From positions 77,490,515-77,554,514 of the forward strand of contig NC_134456.1 of the NCBI RefSeq assembly GCF_047948215.1: a stretch of DNA of 64,000 nt. The letters are read 5' to 3'. Made by a program: the position numbers and the translations under genes. The notes below the pieces were generated by a model. It saw only the letters and a program-made list of their open reading frames with translations, was not told the DNA's origin and did not search any database. The DNA is from Lycorma delicatula (taxonomy: Eukaryota > Arthropoda > Insecta > Hemiptera > Fulgoridae). Below, one piece after another: positions 1 to 10,345 of the stretch; the stretch's first letter is position 1; every line of letters begins with the position of its first letter.

Positions 1-617
1 AATCAACCCTACAAATAAATTATTAATTTTGGTGTACACCAAAATTACCGGTATAATCAATATTTCTCTTAGACAGGTCATCTTTGACTGATTTGTAGTC
101 CATATTTTTTATATGTGTTTACAAGTAAAAAAAAAAAACTGGGAGAAATAACGTAAAGATACGAATTAATGTACATAATTAATTATACATTAACACATAT
201 GTCATAGTGAAATGATGCATTACATATATATTCTCTCTGCATAGTTGGAGTGTAATTATTGTACATTGCTCATATTATTACGGAATTATCTTACGCAAAA
301 AGATAGCTTTAATCAATGGAAAATCATCGCCATACGTTTTCGTTACACTAAAATTTAGAATTTATTAATCAAAATATTTAAAAGTAATATAGTAATTTAT
401 TTTGATGACCATTTTTAAAAAATAAAATTACTAATTTCTAAAACTATCAAAACTATCGTTCTTAAAACGATCAAAAACTGTTATTTTTGTAGATATAAAA
501 GTTTGTTAGATCTTTGCAGTAATATTGAGATATAAAAAACTTTTTCGTTTAAAAGAACAAAATCTCCAAATTGTTAATAACATTTGCGATGATAGTAATT
601 TAGGGTCAATTGAAAAA
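1..617. other. AT-rich non-coding stretch
   Basis: No coding potential, inverted repeat or known element was seen here. It is low-complexity AT-rich DNA leading up to repeat A. Confidence 0.5.
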
Positions 618-1170
618 TAAAATGCCTTTCGGCTTGCCGGAAGGTGGAGGTAGATTTCATCGAGCTAAGTAGGGGATAAGAAATATTAACACCTTAAATT
701 TAAGAAAACTTCAGATTTACCCAATACGACAATGGTTGCATGTAAAAAAAAAAGTTTCACATGTTAACATGCAAGTCCCATCGCCTTGCAATTCCACCAA
801 TATTTTTGTCATCCCTTGCCGTAACGGTTGGTCATATCAAAATTTCTTTCAAAACAAATGTTTTAGAGGACTTTAACCCGATTCGATACTGTGCCTATTA
901 AGGGAGGTATGATATTTTTTGTCTTCGAGACCCCATTTTTTCCATCCCCTGGACCACCCCTGGTTGGTGATATCAAAAAGCACTTTACTTAGATAAGTTT
1001 TAGGCCCTTACCCAAAGAATAGTAGGAACTTTAAACAAATTTGATATTTTATTTAATAGAAAAGTTACAGCGATATATATATTTTTTTGAAACCGAGATT
1101 TAGGGTCGTTATATTTTATGTATCTGAAAGTGATTGGCGCAAAAACGGCAGTTATCGTGTCCACAAGACA

Positions 1171-1214
<44 letters not shown>

Positions 1215-1332
1215 CTTTTGAACTGACAATGGTTTTGGTGTCTGGGGGATGTGAAACGCGAAGATATGTCGAAATTTTCCGGAAGTAGATTCATGGTACC
1301 TATTACAATAGGTAGCTTTCTTATGAAATCTA
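618..1332 (+). repeat. Dispersed repeat A, copy 1
   Basis: About 0.7 kb of sequence that recurs at 53813-54525 in the same orientation and at 21630-22440 inverted. All copies begin with an imperfect palindrome around ctttcgg..ccggaag and end with cattacaataggtagc-type sequence. Inside, a block starting ttggtcatatcaaaa is followed about 135 bp later by a related block starting ttggtgatatcaaaa, so the element carries an internal tandem duplication. A TA microsatellite (1174-1211) sits at the same place as in the 21.7-kb copy. No ORF was recognised. It is probably a non-autonomous transposon, class unknown. Confidence 0.8.
1174..1211. repeat. (TA)n microsatellite
   Basis: Uninterrupted TA dinucleotide run of about 38 bp inside repeat A. 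Confidence 0.95.
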
Positions 1333-1374
1333 TCTAAAAACAGTGTTCACTTAAAAACTGCGTTTTTATGCAGT

Positions 1375-2310
1375 TTTTAAGTTTTAAGTAAAAAATATAT
1401 TAAAAAATATAAAAATGCACTGAAAAGTAAAAAATAAATTATATAAATATCTAATTAATAACCAATAAATAAATGTAATAATTATTAAATTTTAAAATTA
1501 AAAGTAATGGAAATATTTAATTAAATAAAAGCGTGGAGCAGTTTTTATAACATTCTTTTCGAATAAGTATTTATAGACATTTGCTGTATTTTAAAATATA
1601 TTTTTTGTTTAATAGGTTGTTTAGTATATATATATACTTTATTTATCTGTAATAAAATAACTCTAGTTTTAATTCTTTAACGGTTCAAATTTGCACTGAG
1701 ATCACCTTTAAGGTAAATAAGATTAAAAATAAAAATTAAATTTAGAAATCTTGCACAAAGTTATTACATTTTGTTGGTAATCTGAAAAATTACTAATTAT
1801 TATCGTTATTATAATTGTAATCGTAATTATGAATTCATTAAATAAAAATTCATAATTAATAAAAATGAAACTTTTAGTGGAAAGAGTGCATTCAATTTGG
1901 CTTAGATTACAAGCAGAATTCGAAGATGAACTTCAACTATGTGAGAACACGTACAAAGAAAGCGAGTGGGTGCATTTTCCCGGATTGTTACTTGTAGCTA
2001 GTCAGTCTCAACTGGAGAGGTTACAGCAGACCTTCCGCCTCATCGCGTCGTTATTGAAAATGAAAATGAAGATTAATTGTTGTAAAAATAAATGTTGTGT
2101 TTTTTTAAATAAATTATAATAATTTGCGCCACGCTTTATCTAAATATTTTCATTACTTTTAATTTTAAAATTGAATAATTATTACATTTATTTATTGGTT
2201 ATTTATTAGATATTTATATAATTTATTTAGTGCATTTTCATGTTAGTGCTATACTTTTCAGTGCATTTTTATTTTAATTAATATATTACACTTTTTTGTT
2301 TAAAATTTTC
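1375..2310. mobile_element. Foldback-type element 1 with long inverted arms
   Basis: The left arm (about 1375-1540) and the right arm (about 2124-2310) are reverse complements over roughly 130-180 bp. Shared blocks include aaaatgcactgaaaag, taaccaataaataaatgtaa, aattaaaagtaatg and the inner end gcgtgg(a/c)gca. The right arm has about 30 bp extra, caused by a local duplication of the gtgcatttt motif. The unpaired centre (1541-2123) is more complex than the arms and holds an 84-codon ORF. The arms resemble foldback or long-TIR MITE architecture. No target-site duplication could be fixed in the AT-rich flanks. Confidence 0.75.
1865..2119 (+). CDS. Unrecognised 84-codon ORF between foldback arms
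   Basis: I do not recognise the product. The ORF opens MKLLVERVHSIWLRLQ and has an amphipathic, charged first half (FEDELQLCENTYKESEW), a hydrophobic patch (FPGLLLVAS), a possible helix (QSQLERLQQTFRLIASLL), then a low-complexity Lys/Cys tail that runs into the AT-rich right arm. Base composition between about 1880 and 2060 is clearly less AT-biased than the surroundings. It may be a captured host-gene fragment, a decayed transposon ORF or chance. There is no splice or promoter evidence, and the last 20 codons are not convincing coding sequence. Confidence 0.25.
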   Translation: MKLLVERVHSIWLRLQAEFEDELQLCENTYKESEWVHFPGLLLVASQSQLERLQQTFRLIASLLKMKMKINCCKNKCCVFLNKL

Positions 2311-2777
2311 AATTTGATTTAATTCTTATTTTTTACTTTTTAGATGGTTTTTCTAATTTGTTTCCTTTTTTTATTAATGTTAATATTTTATATATATATA
2401 TATTTTTTTTTTCTTAGATAGCCTATACATTTACTTGAAGAAACCTTTTAGAATCAAGTTGTAACAAGTTAAAATTATATAAATAACTCATATTATTTTG
2501 GTTAACTGATACTACCTGTCCACCTGTTTTAAGTAAATTACATATTTACAGAATAAACCTTTGATTAATTAACATGTAGACTGTCACGTGATATAACTAT
2601 GAATCACATGTGAATTTTCATGTATATGGGTGAACTCAGAAGTGCTGGTCAACATTTATTTAAAATCTTGTGATACAAGATGGTATCACATATCACATCG
2701 TATTATATCGGTCAAAACTCTTGGCTTAGTGAGTAGTAGAACTTATTTAGCTTGTTTATATATTTATGATGTATATA
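2311..2777. other. AT-rich spacer between two foldback elements
   Basis: No gene or element was recognised. It contains a short hairpin (atcttgtgatacaagat) near 2667 and little else. Confidence 0.5.
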
Positions 2778-3680
2778 TGTTACCGTGAAAGATCAAAATT
2801 AGAGAATGTCAATACTCTCCGGCGAATGTCGACACATACCAAATGTGTTGGTAAGACCGAAATATTTGCTTATATTATTTACATTCGGACCTTCGCCGAT
2901 ATATGTCGACAAACACAGATAAGCTCTGGTGGAAGTTGAAACGATAACTAGAAATTAAAAAGAACATCACCCAATACTATTCTCTTATATAAATAGATTA
3001 TGAGAAACCCTCGTAAAAAAAGTAAATTAAAATTTTAGCCAAACGAAACCTACGCCCGCTAACCTCGTCTAATTAACGTTAAATACACAAATCATGTATG
3101 TTATTCTCCAACATTGAGACTATTAATCAAATTCACCGCATTCAGCACGCACTGTTGGTGAAAGTTGAATAAAAATATGTTTTTTTAAATGTTGAAGAAA
3201 GGGCAAACAATCTGACCATTTATTTGTATTGTTATTGTTCGTCCAGGCAGTTAACATGTTCTGTATATTCTGATTGACACGTTGAATTTATAAATGTGAT
3301 TTAATTTGATTAAATATTTTTATAAATGCGGTGAGGTTGATTAATCGCCTCCAGTGTTGGATAATAATAATAATAATTATGATTTGTATATTTAACGTTA
3401 ATTAAACGAGATTAGCGAGCGTACGTTGGATACTTCCAACGTAAAACTTCCTTTTTTAAGAGGTGTATCGTAATCTATTTACGTTAGAGATTGGTATTGG
3501 ATGATTTTTTTTTTAATTTCTAGTTATCGTTTCGACCCCCACTAGAGCTCATCTGTGTTTGTCGACATAACTGGCGAAGGTGCGAATATGCAAATATTTC
3601 GATTTTTCACCGACGTTTTGGTATGAGTCGACATTCACCGGAGAACATCGACATTTGCCAGATATCAGTCTTTCACGGTA

Positions 3681-3683
<3 letters not shown>
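2778..3683. mobile_element. Foldback-type element 2, about 360-bp inverted arms
   Basis: The left arm is 2778-3145 and the right arm is about 3326-3683, in reverse-complement relation. The outer ends are gttaccgtgaaaga and its complement. Matching blocks run along the whole arm: ctccgg(c/t)gaatgtcgac, atgtcgacaaacacagat, cgataactagaaattaaa, taattaacgttaaata and cgattaatc/caccgca near the loop. The loop is about 180 bp and non-coding. The arms differ by scattered substitutions and small indels, so the element is old. A TA microsatellite abuts the right end. This is a hairpin-forming long-TIR MITE or foldback element of unknown superfamily. Confidence 0.85.

Positions 3684-3727
<44 letters not shown>
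3684..3727. repeat. (TA)n microsatellite
   Basis: TA run of about 40 bp directly outside foldback element 2. Confidence 0.9.
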
Positions 3728-3733
<6 letters not shown>

Positions 3734-3803
3734 TGATTTTTTATGAGGTACAGAACACTTATACAATAAAAAATCATTAAAACCTTATAGAATGTTTCTA
3801 ATG

Positions 3804-3973
3804 TTTTTACTTCCTTGTACTAAGTAAAGGAAGTATTGTGATCGCGAAAATTTCGGTTTCTAGATTTCAACGAAAATATTTATTTTGACCATCCCTGAAT
3901 CCATTTTGACTAGTTTCGGCATGACGTCTGTACGTACGTATGACATACATACATGTACGAATATGTATGTATA
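3804..3973 (+). repeat. Repeat B, 5' part, split by a transposon
   Basis: Begins with the family start tacttccttgta and continues through ggaagtattgtgatcgcg, ccattttgactagtttcgg and cgtctgtacgtacgtatg, as in the full copies at 14801, 19957 and 45764. It stops abruptly at TATA, where the 2.55-kb element begins. The rest of this B copy resumes at 6525. Confidence 0.9.
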
Positions 3974-5034
3974 GCTTGTCCATGCCGAATTGGCACAGAT
4001 TTGATCTAGGCGATAGTTGCCTAGCCAGCGCGGGACTGTAATATGTTACTCGTGGAAGACAGTATATATACGATATAATAAATTTTACGGTATAAAACTT
4101 TTTTTATCTTATAATAATTTTTTTAATTTTTCTAATCTATTTGTATTAATTTACGGTATACATTTTTAAAAAATATTTTTTATACTAATATTTATTCCGA
4201 TCAATAAAATAATTCACATCACAGATTTTTAAATTAGTTTTGGTCTTATATTTATATAAAAAAATAAATAAATCCATTACCGAAGAAAAGACAAATATTT
4301 AGGTAACTTATGTTTACAACTCTTATATTAATTCGCTTTGGACTTTGTAAGTGAGATTCACGGTACGGAACCTTTCAGTCGAATTTCGAAATCCATTCGC
4401 TCTGAAATTTTGCGTACAGGTTTGTTCGTGATGACAACACATTTTAGTAACATTATCAAGCTGCTAAGGTGCCCCTAAGTTGCTAAGTGAAAAAAATCCT
4501 CCTTGAATTTTTGCAACCTCGTTTAAATGCATATTTTCTCAGTGAAAGAAATTTTAAGCGAGTTATATATTAGGGTATACAGTTGCTACTAGAAATTCTG
4601 TACAGTAGCTACCGATGTTTTGGGAAAATTTAGTACTGTTTAACCGGATCCGAACTTTCTGACGCAAATATCTCGAAAACGGTCGGTCCTAGCGCTATGA
4701 AAAATTTTTTCGACCATCTCCGGTGATGATATCCCATCCGCTGCCAGTTGTACCCGTCGGATGATAATATTTTCCAGTGCCACCATAATATCTCGGCAAC
4801 CTCTCGTCCGATTTTCACGATTCAAACGGCGTATGTATCAGCAGGTCGAGCGCTAACTCATCGGGTACACTCGTGATCGACCAGATCTTTTTTATCCGGA
4901 AATGAAATCGTTTAGCTCTATGTTTTGATTGCGTACATTCACCGTAAAACGTACCGACCCGATCTTTCGCTAAACACGTTCAAACCTGTGCCTTAGCGCA
5001 ATTGTAAAATATAAAGTTATGAAGATTAAAAAGT

Positions 5035-5195
5035 AGAAAATAAAAAATATATTAAAAAAAAACTTTTTAAGAACCACTTTTATATGAAATGCACTAAAAA
5101 GTAGAAAATAGAAAATATGTAAAAAAAAAACAACATTAAAACGCCACTCTTAAATTAAACGTACTAAACGGTAAAAAATAATTTTAGGACGGTAT
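5035..5195. repeat. Degenerate A-rich tandem units
   Basis: Three loosely matching units built on (a)aagtagaaaata..aaaaatat followed by an A-run and an aacg/aacc(a)ct block. The style resembles the outer arm of foldback element 1 (atgcact(g/a)aaaagta), but homology is not certain. Confidence 0.4.
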
Positions 5196-5341
5196 CTCAG
5201 AATGGATTTAACAACAAGCTTTGATGATGATATGTAAGATTATGTGAAAGTCATAGCTTCAATTTAAAAATTTGATGTTTTTGCCAATTTTTTTCATTTG
5301 CGTGATGAATGGCCTAAAGAGTGGGGGTGCAAACATGAGCA

Positions 5342-5588
5342 TTCCATTCCTTTGCGAGGAGAAATGAATTTGTTTTTATAAGCTATTTCATCAGTAATTC
5401 GCTAAACTGTTCTTTTTGAGACCTGTGGCAGAGGTAACACGTTCTAAAGCTTTTATGGGGTCACTAACAAACATTCCAACTGCAGCTTCTCCTGCCGTGT
5501 AATTAAAAACGTTATGTATAATTTCTTTTCCTTGGCGGTGAATGCCTTTTCCACCTAAAGTAGACAATATGCAAAATAATAAAATCAA
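5342..5588 (-). pseudogene. Transposase N-terminal helix-turn-helix relic
   Basis: A 65-codon ORF (5391-5588) contains GKEIIHNVFNY, then VSDPIKALERVTSATGLKKN. This resembles the N-terminal DNA-binding domain common in insect hypothetical DDE transposases: the pattern EI..NV..Y, about 25 residues, then a K..ER...ATG(V/L)....(V/L) helix. Just past it the frame shifts by one base. The alternative frame continues RITDEIAYKNKFISPRKG, which fits the usual R I ... F.SP.K continuation of that domain. Upstream of codon 10 there is a candidate acceptor (ctactttag|gtgg), so the first residues may be intronic. The catalytic domain was not found. The family link is from memory and should be tested by profile search. 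Confidence 0.55.
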
Positions 5589-5926
5589 TTTACTAATATC
5601 AGAACAGAGTCAACAATTATTTAGTAATTTAAAGAGAATAAATTACTTTTAAAATTGCACTTAACTACTTCCAAGAATTGAAACTCAAAAAAACGCTATA
5701 ATCGGACTTTTGTACTGACAGAATTAGCCGAACAAGTTTTAACTGCAAATACAGTATAAATTAGAACGGAATCATTTACAAAAACAAGTTAATCTCCGAA
5801 TGAATCACGAACGGTTTGTATAAATAGAAATTTAATGTTTCATCTGAATGTTTAGAAAGACACATCGTTCGGTTATTATTTAAACAAACATGAGTAAAGA
5901 AATTTTTCTTACGTATGACTCATAGC

Positions 5927-6086
5927 GTTTTTATTAGCCTCCGGGACCACCGTTAGGTATTGCTTCAAAGGATGAGAAGAAATGACAATTTTGTATCGTG
6001 TCAAAATGCCATGCCTGACCGGAATTCGAACTCGGGACCTCCAGATGAAAAGCCGAAACGCTACCACTCGCCCCACGGAGGCCGGC
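5927..6086 (-). mobile_element. SINE-1 copy with 12-bp target duplication
   Basis: Minus-strand SINE of about 160 bp. The head is tRNA-like, with a B-box ggttcgaattccgg equivalent and a cloverleaf T-arm. The tail reads catcctttgaagcaatacc, then ccgtaacgg-type sequence, then a short A-rich end (T-run on the plus strand). It is flanked by perfect copies of atgactcatagc at 5915-5926 and 6087-6098. It sits inside the 2.55-kb transposon, so it is younger than that insertion. The second copy is at 27841. Confidence 0.9.
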
Positions 6087-6524
6087 ATGACTCATAGCAT
6101 AGGCTAGTGTACGGTTGTTCGCCACTCCAGAACAAAGTCCGAAGTGTTTAGCATAAACAATAGACGTCAGTCTTGTTCGTGTTTGGCTTGGATATTTTAT
6201 ACAATTATATAACTAAATAAATATATTTAGACCTTAACACTAATCAGTAACAGTTAATTAGTCTGCATAATATTGCATAATATATTTATTTAAATATCTA
6301 ATAAATAAATAAATTAATTTAATAATATATAAACTAGGGATTGAATAAGTAACTAATCAATACAAGAAGTGAATTTGTTCATTGATTGGAATAAACAATA
6401 GTCGTACCATATACATATTGTCTTTAACCGAGTAGTATTACAAACCCGTGTGCGTTAGGCAGCAAGATATACTGCTATGCTGTTCATCAAATTCTATGCT
6501 GTGCCAAATTCGGCTTGGACAAGC

Positions 6525-7060
6525 TATACGTTTGTATCTCGTGTAATTCAAAAAAGATTAGACGTAGGATGTTGAAAATTTGGGTTTAGAACTGTTGTAA
6601 TATCTAGTTGTGCACCTCCCCTTTTGATTGCAATCGACTGAACTAAAACTGTCGAAAAAAGCCCAAGATAAAAAGAAAAATTGGATTTTGGACTTTTTCT
6701 TAACTGCAGTACCTCATTGAGAGCTTTTCAACGATATATATCATAAGTGGTACTTAATTTCATTGGTTCCAGAATTATAGCCAAATAAAATTTTAATTAA
6801 TGAAATATTAGGATATTAGGGGAAGGCATTTCGGTTCAAATCAGACTTCATCTCCTTTTTTGTTTTAATTTAAATGTATTGATTTTATCCTCTCGTTGTA
6901 TTAAAACTTTTACGTGAATAATAATTCAATAATATCAAAAAAAAAGAAAAAATATCAGTTTTTAATGAAATAAAATTTTATGTACTTTTCATTTATAAAA
7001 ACGTGGAAATGTGATTTAATTGATTTAAGGATATTGTGTGTTGTCCACATCAGATTTTTT
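6525..7060 (+). repeat. Repeat B, 3' part
   Basis: Continuation of the B copy begun at 3804. It carries gtatctcg, the ggatgttgaaa block, cttaactgcagtacctcatt, the attttaattaatgaaatatt block, and ends with tgttgtccacatcagatt as in other B copies. Confidence 0.9.
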
Positions 7061-7612
7061 ATTTAATTTATAAGGAAAAGTTTTTATTTTGTTTTTTTTA
7101 TTTTTATAGAAGCATTAAAAATTTAATTCTTTTGAAAAGGTTTTTGCCTGAATACTCTGACAATTTAAACGGGATTTAATTTTCTTTTTGTAATTATTAC
7201 AAAACTTAATTATAATTATTATGTTAAAACCTTTCAAAAAGAAATAAAAATAAACAATAATATATTTTATGAAAATTACAAGTAAGCTTTATGATAATAA
7301 ATATATAGGGTACTTCAGTTACTATAATTAGAATTGTACTTACCACTTCCCTGTTCTATCTAACCCTATGATTTACATTTTCATAGTTAGATCTTATTTT
7401 TTTGATATATATATAAAGAATTGTATATAAATATCAATTTTCAGTCATTTTATTTTAATTTTTTCACGAACAATGTAAGTTACCATTAAATAGTTTTTTT
7501 TTTTTTTTTAATTAGTTTTAAAGTTGTAATCTAAAATTAAATATTTTTAATATATATATGTATATATATTTTTAATTTAATTCAAAGTAAAGTATTTGCT
7601 TTTGCGTGACTT
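7061..7612. other. AT-rich spacer
   Basis: Homopolymer and TA-rich, with no ORF or recognised repeat. Confidence 0.5.
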
Positions 7613-7785
7613 GAATATGCATATTAATTTGTATGAGAATAATAATTATCTAGATCTAAACAATTTAAGTTTTAAAGCGTTCACATTATCTACATCGAAT
7701 GCAGGAAATTCCCTCTCTTTCCTTTACATCGTTATCCTTTACCTTCTCTTGTATTCTATCTCTCTCTTTATTTCCTTATTGTAAT
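7613..7785 (+). repeat. Dispersed repeat G, copy 1
   Basis: About 170 bp starting aatatgcatattaatttgta and ending in a pyrimidine-rich stretch (ttctatctctctctttat). It is nearly identical to 12551-12713. A short ORF across it is not supported as a gene. The class is unknown. Confidence 0.8.
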
Positions 7786-8254
7786 TTCCCATTTGAGTAA
7801 ACGTAGCGAGTTGATTAAGTTGTCCAACAAAATGTAATTTACTTAAACCAGAATTTCTCTTTAATTTCGTATACTGGTTTTAGGTTTTTAAATTTAATGA
7901 CTTATATAATTTCTACAAACATATTTTAAACATTAGATTTTAATTATTCTTTGTTAATAACGGAGTATTAAGAGAGCGATCAATTATTATAAAATGAAAA
8001 CAGAAAAACTGTCATTGTTGGAAATCAAACTTGAAAGAAATTTTTAAAATATCCGTCAAAAATGTTGCTCATCAGGTACTTCCATAACATTTAAAATACA
8101 ACCTTCTCCCGTGATAAAATTTAATATTATGATTATTATTTTTATCAAATATATATTTTTACTGATTTATTTACTTATTTTCATGCCAAAAAAAGTTTTG
8201 AGTAGTTCTGCGCAAGACCGATTTTTCATTAATTTATGCAATATTTTTTGTATA
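7786..8254. other. AT-rich spacer
   Basis: No gene or repeat was recognised. Confidence 0.45.
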
Positions 8255-8568
8255 ATTTTTTACTTCCTTTTAGGAAGTAAACTCCCAAAACAATAAAATT
8301 TTAAAGGTTTCGGCGAGAGTTTGCCGTCAATTGAAAAGATCAAAAATCGAAAATAATATAGCCAAATAAAATTTTAATTAATGAAATATTTGGATCTTAC
8401 AAGGGAAAGGCACATGGGTTAGAATCCGACTTCATTTCCCCTTTTTTAATTCTTTTTTTTAAATATATTGATTTATTAATAATTATTAACATCTTATTGT
8501 AAAAAAAATGTGTATATGTTATTTAATAGGCGTACAAGGAAGTCATGTGGTGTCCACATCAGATTTAT
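8255..8568 (+). repeat. Repeat B, internally deleted copy
   Basis: Retains the 5' motif (tttacttcctt..aggaagtaaa, 8257-8281) and the 3' half from gccaaataaaattttaatta (about 8361) to gtgtccacatcagattt. The central gtgttgaaattttgg part is missing. Confidence 0.7.
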
Positions 8569-10345
8569 TTTTTTAAATGAAAATATATCTTCTTTAATAT
8601 ATTTAATAAAATAATACATATCGAATAGACTACCTACAAACAAGCAACAAGTTTAAACTCACTCACCACTATGACTCACTCCATAAGCGTGCATAAAAAG
8701 TATACCAATACAAAGTCAACGTAACCTCAAATACTGATTACGTTATCTTTGTCGACCTTTAATTGAGTGTAACTGAAGAACGACTCGACCAATCTTCATC
8801 GAATTTTCACATTCACATTTTCAAATACACTAGTACAGCATTATATAAATTTCAATGAAATTTATATAGTATTTTGGAAATTTTCGAGCCAAAAATGTTA
8901 TATATATGAATGTAAGGACATTACATTTTAAATGTATGGTAATTTCGTACTCCTCATACTTCAAAACGTAAAGAAAATCAATTTCGCTCCTTAATTCCAC
9001 CTTGTGACCGAAAGTAATACCGTACTTTTCTTCGGTAAAAAAATTAAAAATATAGCAATTATTTACTTTTTCCTCCACGCATTTAAAATATATGTTAAAC
9101 TTCTGAAGGTGTATTTTATATTAGAAAAAAAATATATATATAAATTTAAAGCTGGAGGGGCTTTCATTTTTTTTTCAGAAATAATTTTTAGAACATCCTC
9201 TTTAATTTCTTCAATATATAATGATCTACCCACTGTAACTCACCCCAACCAGTTCTCTGTTCGGATTCTAAGTTTTTCACTATAACTGGCCAATATATAA
9301 GAATATAATTACAATTTTAGGGATTTATTATTAGCCCCAAAATGAAAAAAAATATAGATATCCATGTATGAAATTTTTTTATACAAAGTTATTCTTCTGC
9401 ATTTTTGGTGACAGATTTCTATTAAAACAATGAGAAATAATAAAGAAAATATGGAAAAATATTTTTTTAACGTCGTCTCTAATTACATTTATATATTTTT
9501 CCTTGCTTTACAACAGTCGAAGCAAAATAAGTAAATTAAATTTATTGAGGTAAATTACATGAATTTAAATGTAATTTTCTGATTACTATATTTAATTAGA
9601 TTACTGGAGTTTCATGAAGTCATTAAGTTAAATTTTTTTTTTTTAAATTTAAAATTAAAAAAAAATTATTTTTAACATTATTGAAGAAATATCTTATTAT
9701 TTCTAAGAAATTTCTTAAATTTCTAATTACTTAATTTAAATAGTTCCAATACAGTATGCGTTTGATTTCAAAATACAAACGAGTTCATTTTGAATTTGGT
9801 TTCTGCAGGATAATAAAAATACAAAATTGAATTTACTAATGGAAGACTGAAGCAAAACCGTCGAAAGGAGGTTATTATTTGCCGTTTATGAATTGGGTAT
9901 AATTTTACACATGGACACCTAATGAATCAGATCGATGCACCCGTTTGTGCTTGCTGCGACTGCCAACTAACGATTCACCAGATCCTTTTGGACTACTTGT
10001 GTTATGTTGCATTGCGTCGGAAATTTAAATTAGAAGTTTACATCGAGGATATTCTAGGAAACAATATGAGGATGTTATCAAATATCTTGTTTCTTTAAGC
10101 CGGATACCTATATTCGATTATCTAATATTTATTATAATAAGTTTTCTTAGTATTTTATATTGTAATTTAACTTTTCCTAAGTTATATGTCAATTTTATTT
10201 TTAAATTTATTTTTTATGTTATTTAGGTTATATATCATTATACTTAGTGCACTTGTTAAAAATTAGTTTATATATTATATAATCATTGCTTTCGGGCGCT
10301 AATAACGAACCTTCGTTCTGTTCCTCCCCCCCAAAAAATCACTGC
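8569..10345. other. Non-coding, mostly AT-rich
   Basis: Two less AT-rich patches (8630-8830 and 9838-10025) gave no recognisable protein in any frame and no repeat seen elsewhere in the window. Short ORFs near 8830-9285 have AT-driven residue composition and are not supported. Confidence 0.4.

Larger units (their letters stand above)
3974..6524 (-). mobile_element. 2.55-kb TIR transposon inserted in repeat B
   Basis: Terminal inverted repeats of 25 and 26 bp: gcttgtccatgccgaattgg... at 3974-3998 and its complement at 6499-6524, with one mismatch and one indel. Both ends are flanked by TATA (3970-3973 and 6525-6528), consistent with TA or TATA target duplication. Removing the element rejoins repeat B across gtatgta/tacg as in uninterrupted copies. 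The inside is mostly AT-rich. It includes degenerate units near 5035-5180, a helix-turn-helix protein relic on the minus strand (5342-5588) and a SINE (5927-6086). No DDE catalytic region was found, so it is probably a decayed or partly deleted copy. The superfamily is uncertain; TA insertion suggests Tc1/mariner-IS630-like. Confidence 0.85.

Noticed and set aside
3549..3734. 61-codon minus ORF
   Set aside because: Arm of foldback element 2 plus a TA microsatellite; no protein features.
4630..4825. Two overlapping minus-strand ORFs of about 60 codons inside the 2.55-kb transposon
   Set aside because: They overlap in different frames and neither resembles a transposase or other family.
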